A DNA stretch of 64,000 nt from Rhynochetos jubatus (GCA_027574665.1 CM050651.1:10727501-10791500), one strand, 5' to 3'; positions 39,313-52,200 are shown, numbered from the stretch's first letter. Notes: generated by a model from the letters alone, not told the origin. Numbers and translations are program-made.

Positions 39313-40428
39313 TGTATTGGATTGCATGGCAAGGTTTGATAGTGGATGGGGGCTACAGGGGCTACTTCTGTGAGAAGCTGCTAGAAGCTTCCCTGGTATT
39401 CCATGGAGCCAACGCCAGCCGGATCCAAGACGGACCCACTGCTGGCCAAGGCCGAGCTCATGAGGGATGGTGATAGCATCTCTGGGATAAAAGATTTAAG
39501 AAGGGGGAAAACAACTGCGCGACAGAAATGGCAGCTGGAGAGAGGAATGAGAATAAGCGAAAGAAACAGCCCTGCAGACCCCACAGTCAGTGGAGAAGGA
39601 GGGGGAAGAGGTGCTCCAGGCACTGGAGCAGAGATTCCCTGGCAGCCTGTGCTGTAGACCACGGTGAGGCCAGCTGTACCCCTGCAGCCATGGAGGGTCA
39701 TGGGGGAGCAGAGACCCACCTGCAGCCTGGGGAGGACCCCACGCCAGAGCAGAGGGATGTCCAAAGGAGGCTGTGACCCTGTGGGTAGCCCGTGCTGGAG
39801 CTGGCTCCTGGCAGGAGCTGTGGCCCCATGGAGAGAGGAGCTCTGGCTGGAGCAGGTTTGCTGGCAGGACTTGGGACCCTGGGGGGGACCCAGGCTGGAG
39901 CAGGAGGCTCCTGAAGGACAGCACCCCCTGGGAAGGACCCATGCTGGAGCAGTTTGTGAAGAACTGCAGCCCGTGGGAAGGACTCATATGGGAGAAGTTC
40001 ATGAAGTACTGTCTCTCTTGGGAGGGACCCCATGCTGGAGCAGGGGCAGAGTGTAAGGATCCCTCCCCTTGAGGAAGGAGCGACAGAGACAACGTACGAT
40101 GAACTGACCACAACCCCCGTTCCCTGTCCCCCTGTGCCACTTGGGGGGAGGAGGGAGAGACATTGGGAGTGAAGCTGAGCCTGGGAAGAAGGGAGGGGTG
40201 GGGGGAAGGTGTATTTAAGATATTTTTTTACTTCTCACTATCCTACTCTCATTTGATTTATAGTAAATTAAATTAAATTTCCCCAAGCTGAGTCTGTTTT
40301 GCCCATCACGGTAATTTGTCCTTATCTTGACCCACAAGCCTATTTTCTCTCCCCTGCCCAGCTGAGGAGGGCAGTGACAGAGCAGCTTTGGTGGGCACTT
40401 GGCCTCCAGCCAGGGCCAACCCACCACA
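39313..40428 (+). mobile_element. Solo LTR 2 of an endogenous retrovirus (ERVL-like)
   Basis: The element begins TGTATTGGATTGCATGGC and ends CCAACCCACCACA. It is flanked by ACCAA on the left and ACTAA on the right, a 5-bp target-site duplication with one mismatch. It is collinear with LTR 1 but about 250 bp longer, mainly because it contains a tandem array of about 47-bp units (39849-40044). It keeps the TATA-like GATTTAAGAAGGGGG near 39488-39503, the G-run cluster at 40183-40209 and a weakened AGTAAA polyadenylation signal. No retroviral coding sequence adjoins it. Antisense open frames (up to 214 codons at 39496-40140) arise from the low-stop GC-rich body and are not genes. The 5-bp duplication fits ERVL-type integration. 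Confidence 0.9.
39849..40044 (+). repeat. Minisatellite inside LTR 2, ~47-bp units
   Basis: Four diverged units start at 39849, 39897, 39946 and 39991 (48, 49, 45 and 46 bp), each opening with GGAGCAG or GGAGAAG. Most contain a GGGAAGGACCCATGCT-like core. A fifth unit starts at 40037 and soon loses similarity. The array is absent from LTR 1. Confidence 0.85.
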
Positions 40429-42581
40429 ACTAAACCAATCAAATCTAGTATTTGCCATATGTACCTAGCAAACTATATTTTCATGTGTGTTATAAAGAGG
40501 AGAGAATTAATTATCATAAGGTATCTAATAAATATGGGTGGAAAGCAAGCACTGCATTCTGTTGCAGTCTTCAGTAGGCTGAAGCCAAGCTGTTTCCAAA
40601 GGCATGCGATATCAAGCCAGAATGCAACCCAGTCAGAACACGCAAGCAAATCACCTTGAAACTACCAGTTTGTTAAAACAATCACAAAGAAGAGGGCAGA
40701 AACATCTAAAATACGAAAATTCCATAAGAAAATCAATGTACGCAGAGCTGTCAGGATACTTATCCTCAGTGCTGGCACTTGGATTTGTTGTCCAGCCCTA
40801 ATTATGTTGGGTATCCTCTGTGTGAACTGAGTGCCCTAACAACGTGCTTTTATAGATTTCTCCACATTTTGTCCTGGAGCTAATTGTTGAAGGCAGTAAT
40901 TCTCTGCAGAAAGGCTTGCTGAATTATTAAAGCTATACTGTTGGGATTAACAACACACTGATCAGTTGCTCCTGGTGCAACAGACAGAGTCAAGTGCATC
41001 CAGGTGAAGAGAGAACTTTTAAAAATCATGTTACTTACTCCTTCTTTTCCCCCAGTGCAACAACTTGCTAACAAGGCTTAATGAAAAGCAGCAGAACTTG
41101 ACCTTAAATGACTAACATGAAGTCCAGAAGCTGCTGCCATGGAAAAACACCTGTTGTGTATATGAACTTCCACAGATTAAAATTAAGATTTTAATGAGAA
41201 AATGGAGTTGCAATACTTCTGATAGTTTCTGGTAAACCTTAATCATTGCCGCACACAGAAAAATCTATGTGTCTATTTCAGTGTTAACAGAGGTTAGATG
41301 AGAGTCCTCTAACCTGATAGTTCTTCTATGAATGGAAGTAAGGGCACAAAAAATTGTTTTTCTGGTATCAAAATTAAAGAATTGACTTTTTATACTGCAG
41401 CACCAATACAAACTTTTGATACTTGTGGGATGATAATTTGCACAGTGGTAGTTCTATCAATGCTCTTAGCAACCTTTCCAGTCTCTCTCGAGAGGTTTCA
41501 CACTCTGAACGTGTTAGCTAAGAGTTAGAGTTGTTGCAGCAAGTGAAAGCACTGACAACAAACCTGCTGGGTAAAGGTCCTTCTCACCGATGCAGTACAA
41601 ATCAGCAATACGATTAAAAATACCTTCTGTTACAAATATCTTTTCTAATATCCTAGAAATAGACCCTCAAAAAAACCTGAAGGTGACAAAGTGTGAGAAA
41701 ACTGCATTTAATACCAACTTCTTGTACTAAAAAGTTTCAAATTAAATGGCAATGAAGTATCTTTTAAAATATTACAATAAGGAATCATAATGCCTTAGAT
41801 TCACATGTAAAATGTTACTAAAATTAATGCAAGAGCTTAGAAACTTAACCTAATAAAGAAATACACACCTGTGGTATTAAAGACAGAATTCATCACACAA
41901 TATTAGCTGTCTATAAAGTGTGTATCTGAGCTCTGTTCAATTATTGGAGCGACACTGGTATTTCTTGAGCATGATTCTCTTTCACAGACTGAGACTCTCT
42001 TTAGGATGCTCTTAACTACAGGCTAATAACGCTTATTTTTCTTTATTTCCCATATGGGGAATATAGATGAGAAGCTCAGATATAAATGCTTACATTTGGG
42101 CACTCAAATCCTATCTTAATGATGTAAAAAGCTTTTGAAAGAGGCTGTATAATCAAGACTTTTTGCTTTAGCATTTGTACTACTTTGAGATTTCATGGTT
42201 TGCTTTGATACAGAATCAGAACTGGATGTTGGAAGGAAAGCTTTCATATATGCAAAGTAAAGCAAGGAATTTTAATTATTACAAAATTGTCACCACGGGT
42301 CTGGATTAAAAATGGGTTGAAGGCCATTTTTAAACAGAGACCGTGGCTGAACACCAGGTGGGGAGCAAGACCGGGCACGGTATTTGGAACTGCCAACATA
42401 TCTGATCATGTGTGATTCATTCTGTCATTAGCTAGCTGGAAATAAGGAGCAATACCATTTCAAAATGTGCTCATAGTATGAATTTCAATTAAACTGAAAT
42501 ACTAATGTGGATTAAAAAAATGTTATTACGGTAACAAAAAAAGAAAAAAAAAATTGGCAGGAATTCCCCCAGGAAAGTAAG
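40429..42581. other. Unique non-coding stretch
   Basis: No gene is recognised. A good plus-strand acceptor (CTTCTTTTCCCCCAG, ending 41055) is followed by 57 open nucleotides and a stop, without further support. Confidence 0.5.
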
Positions 42582-42738
42582 ACTGGAATAAATGCAAGCT
42601 CATAACTGGAGAATGAAAATCCAAAATAGGATATTAAGGGAAAATAGGGGAACATTCGGAAATCAGTAATTTTGAAATAACCTAGGGGTGACAGTGGAAA
42701 GACAATCAGACCTCTATTCGCAACGCAATGTGTAAGTC
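42582..42738 (+). mobile_element. CR1-type reverse-transcriptase fragment, copy A
   Basis: About 157 bp that match 44031-44183 at close to 90% identity. One frame shows a relic of the CR1 ORF2 region downstream of the catalytic domain: a K-C-K-L-I segment, then LGVTVERQSDLYSQRNV followed by a stop, comparable to the family's 'DKCKV...DLGVIVDSSLK...QC' pattern. Stops interrupt the frame, so it is a dead fragment. The CR1 assignment rests on this short pattern and is moderate. The repeat relationship itself is seen directly. Confidence 0.6.
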
Positions 42739-44030
42739 TGAAAGGTCAATGTAATTTTGTGTTGCATAGACATATGCATTATATAAACCACAGAGAACTA
42801 ATAGTTTCCTCTCTACAGCCTGACTACACTTGACATATTGCCCTGGGTTCTAAGAAAATCATTATTATGATTTAGAAGAGTAACTTAGGACACTTAGTCT
42901 TATCATTTTTGAACAACTAGGTTCAGATGACATTTCTCAAACAATTTTATGAGGATTTTGTCAACTTTAATAAGCTGTGCACTAGATAAAATGGAATGAC
43001 TATGATCCGTAATGACTAAGCATGTTTTCCATCTGAGTTTCGTCTGGTTTGAAGGTTTCTCCAGCCTAATTTAAACTTTTAATTAACATTTCTATAAGGC
43101 AAAAAATCGAGATACTGCATCATCTCACCTTCTGAAGGCACGGGCTAAGTACTGGTCAAACGCACAACCCACTGCCTCCCCGCAGAGCCAGTCTGCCCTT
43201 TCCCCCACACACCCAGGAAAGCGGTGACTTGTAGGTTCCCATGTTACACACTGCAAAGGTATTTTTAAAGTGTGCTGGCATTCAATGTACACACACTGCT
43301 CAAGCAGAGTTGACAGAAGGAACCTGACCATTTGGAATCTATTTTACCTTAAAAATTACAGTTAAAAAGTGAAGATTATTTATAAATAAAGCAGCCATCT
43401 ACTCAAACAGGATGCAAATGACCACTTTTCTCACAGAAATACTCTCTCGTGAAGGTCATTACTAACATTACCATCGTATTTTTGCTGACAAGTGAGGATC
43501 AAGAATTCAGTAGATCAGTAATGGTAGAAGAGGAAGATGAGAGAAAATATTTTTTGTTGTTTTATAATTCTGTTAAATTGTTTTCAGCTTTCAGACTTTC
43601 AAAGTGCAACACAACCAAAAAGACTATTACTAACTCCAGTGAAAAGGCTTTTCGCCTTTAGCATTGAGAACTGGCAACTTTTCCTATTCTGCTGTTCTTA
43701 CTAGTAGATACAAACCAGCAGAAATGTCTGCTGAAGCTGCTGAGCAGGTACTTGAGGCCATACTTAGGACACAGAAATTGGTAGACCTTTGTTGATTTAT
43801 TTCTGTTTAGGTACCTGCCAATAGTTTGATGTGATGCACTGTTAAGAGTCATAACAATACCCATCAAATACAGTCTCTTGAAAAATGTAACAACTTCTGT
43901 TTTTTCTGGAAAAGTTCTTCACCCAGGTTGTCCACATCAACTTTCTTCCCCCACACTGTGTTTCAAGAAACATAGTGCCAAATAGCTGACTATATTGTTA
44001 TTATTTCCTCATTGCTCTAGCAATCCAACC
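42739..44030. other. Unique spacer between the two repeat copies
   Basis: About 1.3 kb of AT-rich DNA without recognisable genes or any CR1 similarity that I can see. A minus-strand open frame (43125-43331) and a plus-strand one (43449-43661) have no familiar motif. Confidence 0.5.
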
Positions 44031-44183
44031 ACTGGAATAAATGCAAGCTAATAACTGGAGAATGAAAATCCAAAATAGGATGTTCAAGAGAGGGGGAAAT
44101 TTGGAAATCAGTAATTATGGAATAACCTTGGGGTGATAGTGGAAAGACAATTAGACCTCTGTTCACAAAGCAATGTATAAGTC
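44031..44183 (+). mobile_element. CR1-type reverse-transcriptase fragment, copy B
   Basis: Direct repeat of 42582-42738, starting with the identical ACTGGAATAAATGCAAGCT. The relic frame reads LGVIVERQLDLCSQSNV with the stop at the same place as copy A. Similarity ends sharply at the same points as in copy A. A short indel lies in the G-rich middle. Confidence 0.6.
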
Positions 44184-45682
44184 AGTACTTCAAGCCCTTA
44201 CTCATATCTCTGAGAACGTCTGAAATCGCTATTATCCTTTCGTAACTAAAGATTAAAATTTGAAATTGTCTTTCAAAATAATTTGAAGTGAGACTTGATA
44301 AGTTCATAAGCTCAGGGTGCTTGTTTGTCAGAATTTGAATCCCTGGGGATAGGCTTGCTGTAAATTTCAACTAGTCATTGAGTTTTCTCTCTACAGCAAT
44401 GAAGCTTCTATTTGGATTCTGCAGCCTGCTACCCACACACATTTGAAAAGTAGATGATTGTAATTTTCTAGCTTAAGAGCAGTTCTATAAATACAACCCA
44501 ACATTCACTTTTACAGAAGAAAATGTGTCTGGAAGAACTATGTGTGCAACTGTTCTGTTACTGTAAGTCTTGCTGAGAAAATGGCACCAAAACTTATATT
44601 TTCTGTAGCTTGCCAATGTGTCATGAGGAGCCATTTCAGCATGGGACTGTTCCATGAGAAAGGAATGTGCTACACAGTCAAGCTCAGAAGAATTTGTCAA
44701 ATCAGCAGTTGATTTGCTAGACAAGCCAATGTCTATGTAAAGCAAAACAAACTTTTTTTTTATTTATTCCCACTACTTTTAATAAAGTAGAATATTACCA
44801 TGCACACCAAGAGACAGAAAGCAGTAAACTCTCCCATCTATGTGACTCCAACAGCACTGTCCTCACCACAACACTGGCTACTTACTGACCAGTGCAAACC
44901 ATCTCCTGTGCCATCAGCTAATGGACACATCTTCATTTCCCAAAGAGCAGCACTGCCACAGTTCATAAATACTTTTCCAAGATCCCTTCACTGAATATAA
45001 CCTACCAGCTAAAATCTCAACTGACTTTTAAAATGTTAAACGCTCTCAGTGATACTAAAAACTATACCGCTGCTGGGAAAAAACCCCCACCCAAACAAAA
45101 TCACTTCGTTAACCAGGAAATACTGTTTCTAATGAGCATGTTGTTCTTAACATTGCATTTATTTGAGGAAACCGAGCTGGCTAATGGCACAAAATGTAAG
45201 GGATGATATTTAGTAAAGAAGATTGTGTGACATAAGTGAAGTGAATCCCCTTAATTGGATGTTTACTTTCCTTCTTTCACATGTTGAGGAGAATTAGTAG
45301 AGATTTTTTTCTCTTAGTTTTCTGCCTTTAAAAAACTCTTCAGCTTCAGCAGCAGCTGAAACAGGCTTCCTTCAGTATTCAGATGATGTATTTTAACAGC
45401 CAATTCCAGATCCTTGATATTTCAAGGTATTTTCTCCACAGAATTCCATTCAAGACTCCTGTTCATCCCCAACATCGTCTGAAAGACTCTCCTATTTCAA
45501 AATGGCTAAAATCTTTCAGTTTAATGTCTTAATACCATGAACTGGTTCAGATGAAAATGAAGTGAGGAAATGCAACTGCACAAAGCAGCACTTACACTGG
45601 CACTGCTGTGGATGGATAGTAGCTAAGAGGTGTTTCTCTAGGCTCCTCTAGTCTGCTACCTTGGGTGGCCAGTGGTTTTTTT

Positions 45683-45722
45683 GGAGGGTGGAGGTGGTGG
45701 GAGGGGGGGGGGGGGGGGGGGG
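45683..45722 (+). repeat. G-rich tract with a 20-G homopolymer
   Basis: GGAGGGTGGAGGTGGTGGGA is followed by 20 consecutive G residues (45703-45722) and then TGTGTG. It meets the simple G-quadruplex pattern many times over. Such runs are hard to sequence, so the exact length may be an assembly estimate. Confidence 0.95.
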
Positions 45723-46379
45723 TGTGTGCAATTGAAAAAACAAAGGGCAAACAGCACACAGTATTTCCATCCCAACTAAGTGACCTTACAGATTTACAGA
45801 TACAGCCTCACAATTTGTATAAGCATGTTTGAAAAAAAGAAAAGTGTTTCACAGATCACTAAGGGTTTCTGTTGGTTTCAGGCATTTTGGTTCATTTTAT
45901 CCTGTTAAAAACACACATCTGATCAAGAGACATTTTATTATTGCTTCTTGAAAGCAGCTGAAACAAGGAAGAACTCCAAAGGAGGGAATACTTTGAATCC
46001 TAATGGAAATAAGAGCAGAATGCCAAGTGCTGGGAGAGGGAAAAGCAGGGTGACGCTTTGAGTGCAAGCAGGTAAGAGAGCACTCATCTTTTCAGTGCAC
46101 GCTGCAGGTAAAGTGCAACCCTGTGGAAAAGTGCAGAACAAAGCCCATGCATGTTCTAGTGTTGGGAAAGCCCTTTAACAAGTAAACGATGTCATTCGCA
46201 AATTCCAAGAAAAAAAAAAAGATTGTGAAAACCTGGACAAAGGTAGATGTATTCCTTTAGTTCACTACAGGCTCGTTTTCGCATATGGTGCTGCAAGCCT
46301 TTCTGTGATATGTTAGTTTTAATTCCTTGCTAGTATAATCATTTCCATATGCAGAATATGGAAAGTTAGGCTGTGTAAG

Positions 46380-46690
46380 TCCGTAAGCAATGCGCAGCCC
46401 ACTGAATGCTGATTACCTTTGCTGCCCAGAGACAGCCAAACCGAGCCTAATCAGTATGCAGGTGTCAATCAGGTATGCACACCTCCTCAGCCACTGAATC
46501 AGAGACACCTGCATCTGCCAACACTGCTGGGTACCGTATGAGCTGCAAGGGACACGACAGTTGAGACCGTGGAAGTGAATCAACCATCCCTAATGGTTCG
46601 CAAATAATTTGGAGGAGAAATTCTGTCAAGCCAATTATCGGCTGAGATATCTTCAGATTGTTTTTGGCATCGATTTATTAAATAAGTGAG
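46380..46690. promoter_or_regulatory. Possible regulatory element with paired E-boxes
   Basis: A moderately GC-rich segment within AT-rich DNA contains a perfect 9-bp inverted repeat, GCAGGTGTC (46458) and GACACCTGC (about 46502). Each arm carries a CAGGTG/CACCTG E-box, with a related CACACCTCC between them. Homeodomain-like ATTA and TAAT words and an ATCGATTTATTAAATAA segment follow. This is suggestive of an enhancer only; no conservation data are available here. Confidence 0.25.
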
Positions 46691-49241
46691 TTTGGTGTTC
46701 ATCTCCAGCAGGAAGTTTCTAAGCAAAATTTTGTGTCTAACTGAAAGCAGATGCTTCAAAGCACTATTTCAGGAGAAAGCTCTCTTTTTGTTTTTATTTT
46801 ATGGAAGGAATTTGGTGTTTGTTGACTGGAATGGAGACAGTTTCCTACAAGAGATGTAGGAAAATTAAAACATCCAGATTTGCTAATTCTAGAAGTAATT
46901 TCTTACTTAGCATATTTTTCCCTTGAAATTGTGGAGTAGTCCTTGCAGGAGATCTGGGTAGCAGGCAGCTGTCATGGGCTCCCTTTCTGGCCTGGTCCTG
47001 TTCAGCACTTTCAAGTTAGCAGAAAACCCCACAACTAACCAGCAATTAACGAACACACTACCTCATTTTTTCCACTATCTGAGCCCTTCACCGAGTCCCT
47101 CGTTGTTGGGACAGTGGTTGGCAAAGCTTTCACTGATGTGGAAATCACCTGGACAAAAGCTCAGCTAAACAGGTTCTACCTACCTGAGACTTGTCTTCCT
47201 CTACTATCCTAAGACTGGTGAATTCCATGGTCTTGACACTATATGGATGTTTTTCCACCTCTCCCCTTCAGCATTTCTACACATTTTATTCACACACACG
47301 CTCACAATACACACAGAGCAGTGCAAGTGGAGGCAAGGTTGCTCCATTTGCTGTCTGATACGAAAAAAAACCCGTCAGCCAAAAATAAAAATATGTGACA
47401 GCAAGAGACTACTCCAGCTTAAGTAATAAATCCTTCAATTTAATAGCTTGCATTAGCATTGATAAGCCAGCTTAATGCTTCAAACCATAGGCTTTTCTCA
47501 TTAACATCTGTTGACAGTGTAGGCAAAAATACCTTGTGTCTGCCTTTTGTTCCTACGGACGGAATTCAGACAGCTCTTTTCCCGCTGCCTTAGATTTACT
47601 CTATTTTCCCTTGTTTCTTTCTCTTCCTCTCTGACTGGCCATACCACCTCTCCCACTGAAAAGAGATGTAGCGTAGACATAGAACTGGATGTCATATGCA
47701 TTACCACAAGTCCAGGCAACTGTTCACATCTGTGTCACTTTCTGCAAGTTCAAGTGGTATCTTTATGCTTCTGTTCACCATCAAATAGAAAAGGGTAAGT
47801 ACCATGCTGATGCCCCTTTTCTCACTGCAGTTTGGAGAATGAACTGTTCAACCTTACCTCTTCTTATGACTTACCCTTTCTGTCACTTGCCTTGCAGAGA
47901 AACAGAAGCTATTGCCTGTAGCAGCCTGTTACACATTCCCAGGAGACATTTCAGCCACTAAGGCCCATTAGTGTGGAAGAGTTTGTGTTTATTTGGTTAA
48001 ATGCTTGATTGTACCAGAGGCAAAACTTACTGAAGCGTGCCCAAACATCCTTGGAGGATGTTAGTCAGCGCAGGTCTAAACCAGGCTGAGAGGTTTTTTG
48101 TCAACTGCATCCTAAAGATGCAGTCTTTAGGAACATTTCCTGTCATTGTTTAAACCACCTGCATAACCACAAAGTCCAGCAAAATAAATGCATTCAGGGA
48201 AAAACAGTAACCCGCCAGTTTACTGAAATCTCTCTTCTTCACAGCAAGCCACAAGACAGAGACCCAATTCCACTCTCTTAGCATCCAAAGGTAAACTTCA
48301 AAAGTAAAGTCTAGGCCAGGCATCCCTCCTCCTCCCAACTCCTAAGTCTCACTTCATCTCTTCTCAGTCTTCATTCTTCACTAGCACCCCGACTCAAAAA
48401 GCTCTGCTGCACGAGACTGGCTCCAGTTTGTAGATCCTTTCCACCTAAGCCTAAACATTTCTTACATCTTTCTAGTAGCTTTCTTCTGCCTGTTCTCTCA
48501 GAGGGAAAACTGAAGTGTCTTCTCCTCCTCTGCCCATTCAAAGCCTCCTTCCTATTTTTTCTCCAACCTGACCATACCCCATCCTCAAATGTATCAGGTG
48601 AGATGCACATAGACCCAGCTTCAGTGTTGTATTTTACACACCATCGTAACTGCAAAGGCTTGCTTAGTAAACATACACAAAATACACATCCTAGGTGGTC
48701 TTCTAGCTAAGAGGGCTTGTCCTGAAACAAGACATTATGAACTGGATATACAAAAGACTATTCACTAAGGGAACTTGGGAGAAACTTCTACGTGTGCAGC
48801 AGAAAACCAGTAAGTGGAACTGACTGACAAATGCAGCAAGAGGGGTTCAATCCCTGAGTGATTTTAGAAATGAGTAACACAAAGGATGAAGTGATTACAC
48901 AGAAGAGGAAAGTTACAAATAAGAGGATGAGAAATGGACACATAGAACATAAGGGATGTGCTATCTTTCAGCTTCCAAGATGTTCCACATACTCATTTAC
49001 TATTAGCTCTGATCAACTTCAACAAAAGCACAATGAGACTTTTCCAGACAAGTAAAATACACATGCACTGCTGGGTATCAGCACAAAGGAAGTGTAATTA
49101 CTCCAGGAAAGTTATGGCTTGGCAGCTGATGAAAAGGAAAAAAAGAGGAAAGAGTTATTCTTTGCATACTTTTCTTAGGCCTCTATGGTGCAAATACCTG
49201 ACACAAACAATGCCACCTATCTTAAGTTACCACCCTAGAGG

Positions 49242-49262
49242 TAAGGTAATTTAGTTACCTTA
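49242..49262. repeat. Short inverted repeat
   Basis: TAAGGTAA and TTACCTTA form a perfect 8-bp stem with a 5-nt loop. No further context suggests a function. Confidence 0.7.
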
Positions 49263-52200
49263 TAGAGATTGGTGCTTAATTAAAGGTCAAACTAAATTGT
49301 ACTTGGAAACCTTGGCAGTATTTTCAAGTTTGTTCCTGTGCCAGAAAGTTGTTACTGGATGTGGCTCCCATTGTGGGCTTTACTGCTTTTCATAATAATC
49401 ACCTGCTGCTGACCATTTAGTTGGCATATTTCTCAGATGAATTCTGCATTAATTGATACACCTTCTTACACCGTCATGTTTTAATAACACAACTCAAATA
49501 TCAAATTTTTATTAGCACCCAGCAATATAATAGACAATGAGAATAGAAAAGCTGTAACTCTTGAAAACCAGAGCATGGTAGGCACGTTTGCTCATAATAC
49601 GCACATCAATCACTGTACCAAATGAGCACTTATTAGCACAGTTATTCTCATGCTAAATTATGTTAGTTTTGCTGACACGCAAGTATGATCTAGCTTTCAT
49701 GTTACATTTGGCTAAATACTGTTCAGCGAAATAACATTCTTTGCAGTATAGCCTAAAGATATCTGTGTCACTACAGTAACAAAAGCCTCGAAAAATTAAT
49801 CCTACCAACAAGCCTTGTATCAGCATGAACTCTGTATGTTCTGAAATATGAATAGTAGGTATTGATGTTAAAGCTAGCCAAAGTAGTAAAGAAGTTTATC
49901 AATAACATACAAGAGTGTCAATTACAAATCAGTGAAGTTTATAAACATGTTAGTTTTCAGAGTCAAAACCAAATAAGCGTAGTAATTTTAGAGGTCCTGG
50001 CATATATTTTGGAAACACCTATATTTATCCTTTCTATTTTTCTACTCCACACTTAATTTAAATTCCCAACACTTTTGAACAGCATACTGATGCATACAAA
50101 TCTAGGACTGTATTTGAATAATTCCAAGCATACAAATACGTTCATTCTCCTAAAGAAAAAAACTTGACAATAGCAACTTTTTAAAATTGAATCATAAATA
50201 CTTATTGACAGTTAAGATACCTCACTGGCTCCACGTTAAGTTTTAAACAGTGTACAAACGCCCTTTACGTGAACTGGGTTGGAAGTCTCAGAGGATATAA
50301 TCTCTAGTCGAGTCACAATTCAATTTTGAGCAGTAGGACAAGTAACTGGATAATGAAATTTGATCACAAAGAACTCCCGGCAAGACAAAACTTTCTTCTC
50401 CAGCATTCTCTTAATAAATGCTTTTGGCTGTTCCTTCCTCAGCCAAATGCATACTCCCCATCAAGTCACTGACTGCAGTATGGCCACTGTAGCTAAATGT
50501 GGCATATCTTGCCAGGTACAAGAGGAATACGGTGATTTAGTGCTCTTCCAAGTGTGAAGATGAACTTACTGCAGCTAGGGAGGGACAAACAAAGGCTCGT
50601 ATGCAGTTTCCCATTATAACAGCACACAGAAACTTAGCTGGGCTGCAAGTATCATGTACTATGTCGCTTCCTTGTGTTGAACAGAACCTGCTGTTACAGA
50701 GTAATACCCAGGCACTTGAATGCTAAACATAAGGCAGACCAAAGCGGTCTGCAAATGACAGTTTTACATTGGTTTTCTATTACTTCTGATGTGAACTCTC
50801 TGCCTTTTCTGAAATGCCTGATGTCACTGCCCTGCTGTGCCTCAGCAGACAAAGTGTAGGGCATCCATAGGCCAATAACGTACCGATCTCAGTGTCACAG
50901 TTAAACAGATAGATATAGAATGCAATCCTTAACAACAAAAATCTATACGGTTTGACTGCACCAGAGCCCAGGTTAATGAATATTTATCATTCCCTACTGA
51001 TGCTTCTAATTTTAGCCTATTTTATTTTTTAAACAAAAAGGAAACCTGCTTGTTCAGGAGTCCCTGGTAATTTAGATGCAGTGCTTTTTAAACAGATACA
51101 GAAAAGCTCTGCACCTGTAGTCACAAACTTACTCGCATGCACTCGTCCATCAAAACAGAAAATCATGAGAAATTATTTCAGGTGCAGTCAGTTATAGGAA
51201 TGACTTGGTCGTGGGTGGATTGGTATCTGTAACTGAAATCTAACAATTTGAGATATGGCATTGTATGGCATCCTGATAGAAAATGAAATAATGACATACC
51301 TTGAAAAATACTTCTTAAAATTATTTTGCCTTGTTTAAAATGTTATTTCAGAGCTCATTTTGGGGAACGTACAGGGGACAGTTGGCAGATCTTTTATTTC
51401 ACCAGTCTCTCTATATAATAAAATAGATTAACTGTTAGCAAGGTACAGAAAAAAAAAAAAAATACACAAAATGGTCTGGTGGCTAGGGGAGCAACTCCAA
51501 CAATCTGGGTTGCAGTTCCTTTTTCTGCATGGCCCCATGGCATACATTTCAACATATCACTTCACGTCATTGAATCAGAGATTAAATAATTTCTTAAATG
51601 ACTAATCAAAATCACTGTCACTATAAGGCCTTTCCGTTAAGGAACTCAGCTATCCACAGTGCTGAACAATTCCAGTGAGGAGCCTGAGGGAGGGGGGAAG
51701 GAATCAGAATACCCAGACCTTCAAAAGACCAGTCCAAGGACCTTCTGCTCCAGCACGTACTGTAATTAACTAAAACAGTTCCACTAATTTCAGTGAGCTT
51801 TCAGGTCACACACAATTAGTAAAAGTGACGATGTTTTCCCTCCCGTTGACATAAGTGTGGTCATGAGACTGTTCAAACATCCTGTAGGCTGACACGGCCA
51901 AGGCAGAACCTCATCACGAATTACAGAAGGGGTTCAAAGTGGTTGTGTTTGCACTAGGAATAAACATAACCTTAAACTGCTTTCCAGTATGAAAGTTTTT
52001 ATTCCCTAAGAAAAACTGTACTACTTCTGAGACACATCAGTACCAATAATTGATTCAACACAGACACTTATTTCAAGACAAAACTTCCTAATGCTGTAGT
52101 ACTCTAAAGAATCACTACAACACCCTTGAACAAGGACATGAGGAAATGCCATAGCCCAAACCAGCTTTTATACTGGTTATCTTACGCTTTTGTAACAACA

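Noticed and set aside
39496..40140. A 214-codon minus-strand open frame, the longest in the window
   Set aside because: It lies wholly inside LTR 2 in antisense, with a repeated composition from the minisatellite. A comparable frame in LTR 1 (22073-22669) has the same origin.
22092..40428. The two LTRs as the ends of one provirus
   Set aside because: They are 16.4 kb apart with no gag, pol or env between them, the flanking duplications do not match each other, and the LTRs differ by a large array.
41040..41112. Strong plus-strand acceptor followed by an open segment
   Set aside because: The frame stops after 19 codons, and the opposite strand offers an equally plausible donor at the same place, so neither reading is supported.
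48841..48860. GGTTCAATCCC as a tRNA B-box
   Set aside because: No matching A-box at the right distance and no cloverleaf stems could be drawn.
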